27,968 bases of DNA from an uncultured Desulfovibrio sp. (lineage in GTDB: Bacteria; Desulfobacterota; Desulfovibrionia; Desulfovibrionales; Desulfovibrionaceae): contig CALBAX010000067.1 of assembly GCA_937926875.1 (NCBI GenBank), positions 1 through 27,968 on the forward strand. The letters run 5' to 3'. Position numbers and translations under genes: made by a program. Shown here piece by piece: positions 15,089 to 22,669 of the stretch. The notes beneath the pieces were generated by a model. It ran no database searches. It was not told the origin of the DNA and worked only from the letters and a program-made list of their open reading frames with translations. Numbering within the stretch: position 1 is the first letter of the stretch; every line of letters starts with the position of its first letter.

Positions 15089-16915
15089 CTAGTCTTCGGC
15101 TGCGCGGGCTTCCTGTTGCAGGGCCTGCGAACGCTTGAGCAGCTGCTCAAGCTGGATGTCCACGCCGATGACGCCCACGATGTTGTCGTCATCGTCCGTC
15201 ACCGGGCAGGACACGGTGATGACCAGCTTGCCCGTGAACTGGGACTGGTACACGTCCATGATGTGCATGTCGCCGGTCTGCATGGGCATCCTGAACCATT
15301 CGCGCTGCGAGAAGTCGAAGCCGATGGGCAGGGCCTCGTACTTTTCACGGTAGGCCGGGTCGGTGATGGCCGCGCACTTGAGGCTGCCCTTGGTATCCGT
15401 GAGGTAGAGGTACTGGATGAAGGGGTACTCGCGCGAGAAGCTGTCCAGGCGGGCGCAGGCATGCTTGCCGAAGTCCCGCAGATCCGCGTTCTGCGCCAGA
15501 CGGGCGATGAGGTGGGCGGCCAGCTCGTCGGCCAGTTCCTTCATGTGGTCGAACTCGGTCTCGAACAGTTCCGGCATGTAGCGCTGCACCAGGGCCGCCA
15601 TCTCGTCGTGCGACAGGTGCGTGGTGCGGCCGGTGTCGTAGATGGCCACGATGGCTTCGTAGATCTGGCCCACGGCGGGGTGCTTCTTGGAGATCTGCTT
15701 GCCCTCGGGCAGCTTGAGGTTGACGTTGATCCAGTAGGCCACCCCGGCACGGCCGGTCTTGTCGGTGATGATGATGGGCACGGGACGGCCCAGCAGGTGC
15801 TTGGTGTCGAAGATGTTGTAGATCTCTTCGTTCTTGGCCAGGCCGTCGGCATGCACGCCGGCGCTGGTGGCATTGAAGTCGCGGCCCACGAAGGGATAGT
15901 TGTAGGGGATGTTGTAGTGCAGTTCCTTCTCGAAGAACTCGGCCACCTCGCTCAGGATGGTGGTATCGGCGGCGGCATCGTCACCGGTGAGCGAGATGTA
16001 CTCGATGATCAGGGCTTCCAGCGGCGTGTTGCCCGTGCGCTCGCCAAAGCCGAACAGCGTGCTGTTGACCGCGCCGCAGCCGTTGAGCCAGGCCGTGACG
16101 CCGTTGACCAGCACCTTGTGGAAGTCGTTGTGGCCGTGCCATTCCAGCCATTCGCCGGGCACGCCGGCCTCGTCGGTGAAGGCGCGCACGATGCGCTGCA
16201 CCGAGCGGGGCAGGGCCGCACCGGGATAGGGCACGCCGTAGCCCATGGTGTCGCACAGGCGGATCTTGACCGGCATGCCGCTCTGCTGGCTCAGCTCCAT
16301 GAGCTTCTGGGCAAAGGGCAGGCAGAAGCCGTAGATGTCGGCGCGGGTGACGTCCTCGAAATGGCAGCGCGGGATGATGCCCCATTCCAGGGCCTGCCGG
16401 GCCAGGTCGAGGTACATGTCCATGGCCTGCTGGCGGGTCTTCCCCAGCTTGAGATAGATGTGGTAGTCCGACACGCTGGTCAGCATGCCGGTCTCGTCGA
16501 ACTCCATGTCCCGGGCCAGCTTGAGGTCGTCCTTGTTGGCGCGGATCCAGGCGGTCACGCGCGGGAAGCGGTAGCCGCGCGCCCGGCAGACGTCGATGCA
16601 CTTGCGGTCCTTGGCCGAGTACAGGAAGAATTCCGATGCCGTGATGAGGCCCGTCTTGCCGCCCATGCGGTGCAGGAAGTCGAACATCTTGGCCACCTGC
16701 TTGACCGTATACGGCGGCCGGGCCTGCTGGCCGTCACGGAAGGTGGTGTCCGTGATGCGCATCTGTTCGGCAGGACGCGGGGCAAGGAGCACCTCGTCGA
16801 AAGTCGTGCGACAGATGCTGGTGTAAGGAAAAAGCTCGCGGTACAGCTGGGGCTGTTCCCGTTCCTGAAGCGAAAGCGGGCGAACGCTGCCCGTCTGGTG
16901 GATGATGCTGCTCAT
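15089..16915 (-). CDS. Re-citrate synthase-like enzyme with C-terminal Cache-like sensor domain
   Basis: This 608-residue protein belongs to the homocitrate/isopropylmalate synthase (HMGL-like) family. The TIM barrel (about 50-400) contains RITDTTFRDGQQ (54-64) with the metal-binding Asp, and the metal-binding H260-G-H262-N-D in EWHGHNDF. FGFGERTGNTPLEALI is the family signature, and NATSAGVHADG follows. The adjacent icd, together with knowledge that Desulfovibrio uses Re-face citrate synthase of this family, makes condensation of oxaloacetate and acetyl-CoA the likely reaction. Homocitrate synthase is the alternative. Residues ~475-600 read as a Cache/PDC-type domain: IQYLYLTDTKG, DFSQREWFRMPM, and KLVITVSCPVTD followed by GVIGVDIQLEQL. 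That fold is usually extracytoplasmic in receptors, but no signal or membrane helix occurs here, so it should be cytoplasmic. GGAG lies four bases before ATG 16915. Confidence 0.88.
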   Translation of the reverse strand: MSSIIHQTGSVRPLSLQEREQPQLYRELFPYTSICRTTFDEVLLAPRPAEQMRITDTTFRDGQQARPPYTVKQVAKMFDFLHRMGGKTGLITASEFFLYSAKDRKCIDVCRARGYRFPRVTAWIRANKDDLKLARDMEFDETGMLTSVSDYHIYLKLGKTRQQAMDMYLDLARQALEWGIIPRCHFEDVTRADIYGFCLPFAQKLMELSQQSGMPVKIRLCDTMGYGVPYPGAALPRSVQRIVRAFTDEAGVPGEWLEWHGHNDFHKVLVNGVTAWLNGCGAVNSTLFGFGERTGNTPLEALIIEYISLTGDDAAADTTILSEVAEFFEKELHYNIPYNYPFVGRDFNATSAGVHADGLAKNEEIYNIFDTKHLLGRPVPIIITDKTGRAGVAYWINVNLKLPEGKQISKKHPAVGQIYEAIVAIYDTGRTTHLSHDEMAALVQRYMPELFETEFDHMKELADELAAHLIARLAQNADLRDFGKHACARLDSFSREYPFIQYLYLTDTKGSLKCAAITDPAYREKYEALPIGFDFSQREWFRMPMQTGDMHIMDVYQSQFTGKLVITVSCPVTDDDDNIVGVIGVDIQLEQLLKRSQALQQEARAAED

Positions 16916-16955
16916 GGAACTCCGTCCGGCCTGAAAAGTGACGTACAAGGTAAAA

Positions 16956-16984
16956 AACATATCCTGTTAGCGGCGGCGCGTCAA
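16956..16984 (-). promoter_or_regulatory. Promoter of the Re-citrate synthase-like gene
   Basis: On the minus strand: TTGACG (16984-16979), 17-bp spacer, TATGTT (16961-16956). The start codon is about 40 bp downstream. This is a good sigma-70-type promoter in the 196-bp divergent region shared with the RNB nuclease gene. Confidence 0.65.
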
Positions 16985-17111
16985 AGGGCCGGCGGGACGG
17001 CGCTCCGGCCGCCGGACGTACCGGAGGACATGCCGCCGGGACTTGCCAGAACAGGCAAAATGACGGATTGTACCGCCTATCGGAGCCCATCCTCCGGTTG
17101 AAGGAGCGTTT

Positions 17112-19241
17112 ATGTCGGTTTGTGTGCAGTACCCCTCGGCGGGCTGCATTGTGGAATATCTTGAAGGCAATGCCATCCAGATCGCGCTGGTCACCGAGGA
17201 ATCTGGCGGCAAACTGCGTCTTTTGCTGCCCAACCGGCGCGAGACGCGTCTCACCACGTCGCGCCTGCTGCCCTGGGCCGGGCCCGCGCTGGGCTCCGTG
17301 CCCGGCAAGGACGAGTCCGCCCGCCTGCTGGAGCAGCACCGCGCCCGCCGCGAGGAGCTGGCCGCGGCCCTGCCCGTGCTGGAGCTGTGGGAGATGAGCC
17401 AGGGCGAAGTGCCGGAAGCCTCGGCCCAGTGGTTCGCCGAACTGGCCGGACAGGCCGGGGACGCCGACAGCGTCGCCGCCTGCGGACGTGCCCTGCTGGC
17501 CTGCAAGAGCCACTTCCGTTTCCAGCCCCCCGTCTTCCAGATCTTTTCCGCCGAGATGGTGGAGAAGCGCCTCAGGGAACAGCAGGAACGCGCCGCCCGC
17601 GAGGCCCTGGTGCTGGGCGGCAACAGCTTTTTCCGCCTGCTCTGGGACGTGGCCTGCAAAAAACGCGCGCTGCCGCCCCGGCCCGGCGAAGGCTCCCGGG
17701 GCATCTCCGAATGGCCGGCCCCCGAAGTGGCCGAACGCCTGAAGCAGATCCTGTTCGCCCGCATGGCCGATCCCGAGAGCCAGGAATACGACGAACTGTG
17801 GCGCATGCTCTCCAAGGGCCTGCCCGACGTGCCACACCTGCCCGTGCAGCTGCTCATGGCCTGGGAGCAGGTGCCCGCCCATTACAATTTCTGGTATGAC
17901 CGCGCGGGCTACGCTCCCGGCGACGACTGGTGGCAGCCCCTGGCCCCGGCCGTGGCGGCCTTGCAGCAGGCCGCCCGCGAGGTGGAGCTGCCCGTCTGCG
18001 ACCTGCCCTTCATCAGTATCGACAGCGCCACCACCCGCGACGTGGACGACGCGTTCCACATCCTGCCCGCAGACGACGGCGGCTTCGACCTGACCCTGGC
18101 CCTGGCCTGCCCGGCCGTCTGCTGGCCTTTTGGCGAGGCCCTGGACAAGGCCGTGTTCCGTCGCGGCACCAGCATCTACCTGCCCGAGGGCGACAGCCAC
18201 ATGATGCCCGAGGCCCTGGGCACGGACGCCTTTTCCCTGCTGGCCGGCCAGGATCGCCCGGCCTTCTGTGTGCGGACGCGCATCTCGGCCACGGGCGAGA
18301 TCCTTTCCTGCGAGCCCCGGGCCGCGCGGGTGCGCCTGGCCGCCAACCTGACCTACGACGACACCCAGGCCGTCCTCGACGCCCTGGCCGCCGGCGAGGC
18401 CCCGCAGGCGGACAACCCCGCCGCGCCCTGGGCCACCATGCTGGCCTGCGGCAACGATTTTGCCCGTATCTGGCAAAAGGCCCGCATCGCACGCGGGGCC
18501 GTCATCATGGACCGGCCCGAACCGTCCATCGTGCTGGAAGGCGAAGGCGCGCAGACGCGCGTGTCCATCGAGCCCGGGCACGAGACCCCGGACTCCCAGC
18601 CGCTGGTGGCCGAGATGATGATCCTGGCCAGCGCCGCCGTGGCCCAGTGGGCCGCGGAACGCGAGATCCCCATGCTGCACCGCACCCAGGACGTGGCCCT
18701 GCCCAGGGAATACGCCGGTGTCTGGAAGGAGCCCCAGGACATGACGCGCATCATGCGCGCCCTGATCCCTTCCAGCCTCGAAGTGCAGGCCCGGCCCCAC
18801 GCCGCCCTGGGCCTGGCGCGCTACACGCCCATGACCTCGCCCCTGCGCCGCTACCCTGACCTCATCAACGAGGCCCAGCTGCTGCACTGGCTCACCCACG
18901 GCACGCCCCGCTGGGACAGCGAGGCCCTGTCCACCCTGCTGGTCAGCCTCAATGCCGTGCTGGATGCCGCCGGGCAGGTGCAGCGCTTCCGCCCGCGCTA
19001 CTGGAAGCTGCTCTACTTCCGCCAGCAGGGCGACAAGGTCTGGTGGGACGGCGTGGTCACGGAAGAGAACGACATGTTCGTCAACGTGAGCCTGCCCGCA
19101 CAGGGCATGTACGTGCGCGGCAAGCGCCGCATGTTCGACGAACGTACCTGCCCCGGCATGGCCGTGCAGGTGCGCATCGGCCGCGTACACCCGCTGTACA
19201 ACGAGATCCAGATCCTCGAAGCCGTCAGCATGGACGGCTGA
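17112..19241 (+). CDS. RNB-domain exoribonuclease (RNase II/R family)
   Basis: This 709-residue protein is predicted to degrade RNA processively 3' to 5' in the cytoplasm. The catalytic RNB domain spans about 295-610. It opens with FISIDSATTRDVDDAFHI, in which D304, D310, D312 and D313 match the four Mg2+-binding Asp of RNase II, and it contains TSPLRRYPDLINEAQLL, the conserved TSP-I/L-RRY-x-DL RNA-binding/catalytic Arg region. The last ~80 residues (KVWWDGVVTEENDMFVNVSLP and onward) look like an S1-type barrel. The first ~290 residues are not obvious cold-shock domains; the start MSVCVQYPSAGCIVEYLEGN may be a short beta-barrel, followed by a helical segment. This resembles the RNase II-like proteins of Desulfovibrio and cyanobacteria more than RNase R. 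AAGGAG is seven bases before ATG 17112. Confidence 0.9.
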   Translation: MSVCVQYPSAGCIVEYLEGNAIQIALVTEESGGKLRLLLPNRRETRLTTSRLLPWAGPALGSVPGKDESARLLEQHRARREELAAALPVLELWEMSQGEVPEASAQWFAELAGQAGDADSVAACGRALLACKSHFRFQPPVFQIFSAEMVEKRLREQQERAAREALVLGGNSFFRLLWDVACKKRALPPRPGEGSRGISEWPAPEVAERLKQILFARMADPESQEYDELWRMLSKGLPDVPHLPVQLLMAWEQVPAHYNFWYDRAGYAPGDDWWQPLAPAVAALQQAAREVELPVCDLPFISIDSATTRDVDDAFHILPADDGGFDLTLALACPAVCWPFGEALDKAVFRRGTSIYLPEGDSHMMPEALGTDAFSLLAGQDRPAFCVRTRISATGEILSCEPRAARVRLAANLTYDDTQAVLDALAAGEAPQADNPAAPWATMLACGNDFARIWQKARIARGAVIMDRPEPSIVLEGEGAQTRVSIEPGHETPDSQPLVAEMMILASAAVAQWAAEREIPMLHRTQDVALPREYAGVWKEPQDMTRIMRALIPSSLEVQARPHAALGLARYTPMTSPLRRYPDLINEAQLLHWLTHGTPRWDSEALSTLLVSLNAVLDAAGQVQRFRPRYWKLLYFRQQGDKVWWDGVVTEENDMFVNVSLPAQGMYVRGKRRMFDERTCPGMAVQVRIGRVHPLYNEIQILEAVSMDG

Positions 19242-19284
19242 TGCCGGGATCCTGGGGATATGTTTCCGGGGGATGATCCGTGCC

Positions 19285-19363
19285 GAGGGGAGGGGGGCCC
19301 CTCTGCTGGCGCAAGAGGTGTCCCCCTCCCCTCAAACTCCCCCCCAGCGCGCTTTGCTCCGGA
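19285..19363. repeat. GC-rich inverted-repeat element B
   Basis: GAGGGGAGGGGG (from 19285) and CCCCCTCCCCTC (19322-19333) form a 12-bp perfect stem around a loop containing CTGCTGGCGCAAGAGG. The right flank, AAACTCC and then CAGCGCGCTTTGCTCCGGAG, is the reverse complement of the left flank of element A (4617-4704), so B is the same element inverted. Confidence 0.75.
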
Positions 19364-19448
19364 GGGTGGGGACAAAGACTGGCAGAGACGACAACGCCAT
19401 GACAGCTACTGTGGCGGGGCAAGGACAGCCCCGGTTCAAGGAGGGAAT

Positions 19449-20042
19449 ATGACGGCCTTTTTGTGTATCGTCCTGGGTTATGTGCTGGGTTCCGCCCCGT
19501 GGGGGCTGGTCATCGCCCGCACCTTCTGCGGCATCGATCCCCGTAACGACGGCAGCCGCAACACCGGCGCCACCAATGTGGCCCGCCTGTGCGGTTTCCG
19601 CTGGGGCGTGCTGACCCTGGCCTGCGACCTGGGCAAGGGCGCCCTGCCCGTGGCCCTGGCCCTGTGGCTGGGCCTTTCGCCCCTGCTGGTGACCTGCGTG
19701 GCCCTGGCCTGTGTGCTGGGCCATGTGTTCTCCTGCTTCATGGGCTTCCGCGGCGGCAAGGCCGTGGCCACCAGCATCGGCGTATTCCTGCCGCTGGCCT
19801 TCTTCCCCCTGCTCTTCTCCTGCGCGGCCTGCGTGCTGGTCATCTGGCGCAGCGGCTTCGTCTCGCTGGGCTCCCTGACCCTGGTCACGGTGCTGCCCTT
19901 TGCCCTTCTGGCCGCCACCAAGTACGCCTGGGTGCCCCTGTCGCTGTGCATCTGGGCCCTGGTGGTCTGGAAGCACAAGGAGAACATCGCCCGCCTGCGT
20001 GCCGGTACCGAAAAGAGCTGGCTCAAGAGCCGCCAGAAGTAA
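19449..20042 (+). CDS. plsY: Acyl-phosphate:glycerol-3-phosphate acyltransferase PlsY
   Basis: This 197-residue integral membrane enzyme transfers an acyl group from acyl-phosphate to glycerol-3-phosphate, the first step of phospholipid synthesis. About five membrane helices are visible. The three family motifs are present: GSAPWGLVIAR near the N-terminus, then GSRNTGATNVAR (about 38-49), and GHVFSCFMGFRGGKAVATSIGV (about 96-117), whose Gly-rich stretch binds the acyl-phosphate. IWRSGFVSLGSL is the third cytoplasmic loop. AAGGAGGGA is immediately upstream of ATG 19449. In-frame sequence upstream to 19260 runs through an intergenic inverted repeat and is not coding. It may be co-transcribed with the RNB nuclease gene, 207 bp upstream, if the repeat element does not terminate. 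Confidence 0.95.
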   Translation: MTAFLCIVLGYVLGSAPWGLVIARTFCGIDPRNDGSRNTGATNVARLCGFRWGVLTLACDLGKGALPVALALWLGLSPLLVTCVALACVLGHVFSCFMGFRGGKAVATSIGVFLPLAFFPLLFSCAACVLVIWRSGFVSLGSLTLVTVLPFALLAATKYAWVPLSLCIWALVVWKHKENIARLRAGTEKSWLKSRQK

Positions 20043-20062
20043 GGCGACGCCACGACGACAGC

Positions 20063-20100
20063 AAAAGGCCTCCTTCCCCTGCGGGAAAGAGGCCTTTTTT
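20063..20100 (+). terminator. Rho-independent terminator of plsY
   Basis: AAAAGGCCTC pairs with GAGGCCTTTT, with a further TTCCC/GGGAA inner stem, and ends in a run of six T. It starts about 20 bp after the plsY stop. Confidence 0.9.
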
Positions 20101-20227
20101 CATATTTCATTGCACAGGATCTTGCCCCGCCAGCCCTGCCCGGCAAGGCATGGCCCGGAAAGAAGGGGCTCCCCCTGCCGTACGCCTGCCCCAAGGACAA
20201 CAGGCAAGACCTGGGCATTCCTGCTTC

Positions 20228-20377
20228 TCCCCAATAAGGCGCCCTGGGGAGGGGAAGTTTGAGGGGGGAACCCCTCTCGCGCTAGCAGCGACCGGATGGC
20301 GGCCCGCAGGGCCGTGCCCGTTGCGACGCAGGAAGCTGCGGGCATCGACAGCAGAGATGAGGGGATCCCCCCCTCAA
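20228..20377. repeat. GC-rich inverted-repeat element C, interrupted
   Basis: Outer arms TTGAGGGGGGAACCCCTCT (20259-20277) and its imperfect complement at 20355-20377 flank a loop. As in elements A and B, the left arm is preceded by CTGGGGAGGGGAAG. Unlike A and B, the loop (CGCGCTAGCAG...CAGAG) is split by a 61-bp segment at 20289-20349. Confidence 0.75.
20289..20349. repeat. Copy of the 71-bp repeat family nested in element C
   Basis: On the minus strand this reads GTCGATGCCCGCAGC, then GTCGCAACGGGCACGGCC, GGGCCGCCATCCGGTCG, aligning with the tandem units at 4333-4525. It is bounded on both sides by AGCAG (20284-20288 and 20350-20354), where uninterrupted element A has a single AGCAG. That is what a target-site duplication would look like. 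Confidence 0.75.
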
Positions 20378-20442
20378 CAATAAAAAGCTTGCAGGTATCA
20401 ACAGCAACACAAGGAGCCCTTCCCCCGAAAAACTTTCCCCTG

Positions 20443-22443
20443 CTAGCGGCCTAACAGGCCCCGGATGGCGCCGCCGGCATCGCGCACGGCACCGCCGATG
20501 CTGTTGCCCGCGCCGCGGGCCGTATCACCGGCCGCGCTGCCGGCCTTCTTGCCGCCTTCCAGCAGATCGCTGCCGAGGCCCTTGACCGCATCCAGAGCGA
20601 ACCTGGAGTCCAGCGAGAACGAGAGGTCGTCGAAGGGGCCTTCATAGTTCACGGGGATGTTCAGCCCCAGCGTGGTGATGGTGGCCGTGCCCTTGAGGTG
20701 CTGGCGCGGCAGGCTGGCGTGGGCCTGGCCCCTGGCCTGGAGCCTGGGCGAGGTGGCCGTCATGGGCGCCAGGTCGGCTTCGCCCTCGCGCAGCACGAAG
20801 GGCACATGCACCTGCTCGAAGGTATCGGACACAGCGCCCTTGAGGCCGGGCACCGAATGCAGCAGGGAGGTCAGGGCCGGGACGTGCATGTTGCGCAGCC
20901 GCAGGTCGCCCGAACCGGAAAGGGCGGCCATCAGGGCGTCGGCGCCTGTGCCGCTCGTGGTGCAGGAGGCCTTGAGGGCCGCCAGACCTTCCACGGAGCG
21001 GGGCTTTTCCAGGGATTCCTGCAGGGGGCCCAGGGCCACTTCGGCCGCATCCAGATCCAGCGCGTACTTGCGGGACTGGAGCTCGGCACGGCCGCTGGCA
21101 GCCAGGCGGCCGCCGCTTTCCAGCACGCCCTGGAAGGAGGTCAGGCGGTAATCGCCCTTGCTGCCGCTCAGGGCCAGGGCGATGTCACGCAGATGCATCT
21201 TCTTCCAGCCCAGGGACGACATGGCCAGCCGCATATTGAGCGTGGGCCAGCTGGTGGCGCTCTCCTTGTCCGCGGCGGCCACGGCCTTGCCTTCCCCGGC
21301 CCTGGCCGCTCCCGCATCCTTGCCGCTTTCGGGCAGGGGCAGATATTCATCCAGTTGCAGCTTGCCCAGGCTCAGGGACCCTTCCATGGCGAGCACGTCC
21401 CGGAAGTGCAGGCGCAATTCCGCCCGCAGGGGCGTGGCGTCCAGCTTGCCCTTGCACTGGGAAAGCGCCAGCGTGTCACCTTCCCAGGCCACGGAGCCCT
21501 TGAGCAGCAGCGCGTCCTGGGCGTGGGGCTTGAGCTCCACGCCCAGGGCCGAGGCCAGCTTGCGCGGCGATCCTTCCAGCAGGACAGAGCCCGTGAACGC
21601 CGGGCCCTCCAGGCCCAGCGTGCCGGTGAGCCCCACGCGGCCGTGCGGCACGGAAAGGCTCAGACGGGTCAGGTGCAGGTGCCGGGCCGCTGTATCCAGC
21701 GAGGCATCGCCCTGCAATTGTACGGGCCCGAGGCCCGCGGGCAGGAGGCCCCGGCGGGACGGCGTGATGGTCAGGGAAAGGTTCTGCACACGCGGGGCCA
21801 TGCCGAAAAGCCCGGCCTGGGCATCCAGGGCCAGGGTCCCGGCCAGCGCGCGCCCGGCGGTGAGCAGATCATAGGTGAAGTCGCAGCGCAGGACGGCATC
21901 CTGGCCATTGCGCAGGTTCTCCACAGAAAGGTTGATGTCGCGCAGGTCGTAGCGCTCGTTGCCCTTCTCCACATGCAGGCTGCCCTTGCTCAGGGTCAGG
22001 CGGCCCAGCTCCAGCGGCAGGAGCACGTCGCTGCCGGAATTGTTGCCGGCAGCCTTGCCGGAGGGCGCACCCGCAGGCGCGGCGGCCTTGCCTTCCGGCA
22101 GCAGCAGGCTCAGCGAAGGGCTGTCCAGGCGGACTTCCCCGATGACAAGCTCCCCGTGCAGCAGCGGTTCCAGCTCCAAATGGGCCTCGCCGCCCCTGGC
22201 CGTGAAGCGCATGCCCTGCCCGTCCTGCACGCCGTCCCAGCTGACCGCGGTGAATCTGGCACCGGGGGGCAGCAGGGAAAGCTCGGGCGGGCTGGCGAAG
22301 CGCACGGGCGTGCCTGTGGCTTTTTCCACCGCCGCCGAGATCTGGCCGCTGATGAACCCGGTATCCAGCTGGCTGACCACTACGGCCAGGACCGCCGCCA
22401 GTACCAGAACGATACCTCCGATCCAGCAAAGTACGCGCTTCAT
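20443..22443 (-). CDS. AsmA family protein
   Basis: This 666-residue protein has one N-terminal membrane anchor (VLCWIGGIVLVLAAVLAVVVS, about 4-24) followed by a long, strand-rich periplasmic region, the plan of AsmA/YhdP-like proteins. These are implicated in phospholipid movement or outer-membrane assembly in diderm bacteria. AsmA N-terminal features are visible, such as ATGTPVRFASPPELSLLPP and repeated amphipathic strands. The C-terminal AsmA_2-like part includes ALSGSGDLRLRNMHVPAL and GTATITTLGLNIPV. The last ~45 residues are Gly/Ala/Ser-rich (GKKAGSAAGDTARGAGNSIG). GGAGG is six bases before ATG 22443, which immediately precedes the membrane helix. It is transcribed in the same direction as rpsA upstream but separated by the rpsA terminator. 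Confidence 0.85.
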   Translation of the reverse strand: MKRVLCWIGGIVLVLAAVLAVVVSQLDTGFISGQISAAVEKATGTPVRFASPPELSLLPPGARFTAVSWDGVQDGQGMRFTARGGEAHLELEPLLHGELVIGEVRLDSPSLSLLLPEGKAAAPAGAPSGKAAGNNSGSDVLLPLELGRLTLSKGSLHVEKGNERYDLRDINLSVENLRNGQDAVLRCDFTYDLLTAGRALAGTLALDAQAGLFGMAPRVQNLSLTITPSRRGLLPAGLGPVQLQGDASLDTAARHLHLTRLSLSVPHGRVGLTGTLGLEGPAFTGSVLLEGSPRKLASALGVELKPHAQDALLLKGSVAWEGDTLALSQCKGKLDATPLRAELRLHFRDVLAMEGSLSLGKLQLDEYLPLPESGKDAGAARAGEGKAVAAADKESATSWPTLNMRLAMSSLGWKKMHLRDIALALSGSKGDYRLTSFQGVLESGGRLAASGRAELQSRKYALDLDAAEVALGPLQESLEKPRSVEGLAALKASCTTSGTGADALMAALSGSGDLRLRNMHVPALTSLLHSVPGLKGAVSDTFEQVHVPFVLREGEADLAPMTATSPRLQARGQAHASLPRQHLKGTATITTLGLNIPVNYEGPFDDLSFSLDSRFALDAVKGLGSDLLEGGKKAGSAAGDTARGAGNSIGGAVRDAGGAIRGLLGR

Positions 22444-22612
22444 GTCTGCCTCCGATGGCCTGTCTGTCCTGTGGTGCGGGCTACAGGACAACTGTAGGGC
22501 ATCGCCAGTCCCGAGGCAAGCCGGCCCCCCGCCGTCGCGGGTTACCTGCCTGTGGAAGAGAGGGGAACGCCCACAAGGATGGCATGGCCGTATCCCGGGC
22601 CGTCTTGCGGAC

Positions 22613-22642
22613 GCAAAAAGGGGGAGCCTTGCGGCTCCCCCT
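22613..22642 (-). terminator. Rho-independent terminator of rpsA
   Basis: On the minus strand, GGGGGAGCC and GGCTCCCCC form a 9-bp stem with a small loop, followed by TTTTT. It lies about 28 bp beyond the rpsA stop. Confidence 0.9.
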
Positions 22643-22669
22643 TCATATTCGCAAACCGGTCCGTGAGGA

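Noticed and set aside
15083..17101. Plus-strand 672-codon open frame opposite the Re-citrate synthase-like gene
   Set aside because: Antisense shadow: the minus strand encodes a full conserved enzyme with promoter, ribosome site and terminator.
16734..19190. Minus-strand 818-codon open frame opposite the RNB nuclease
   Set aside because: Its composition is the reverse-complement shadow of a high-GC gene (His/Gln/Gly/Ala-rich, no domain), while the plus strand has catalytic RNB motifs and a good ribosome site.
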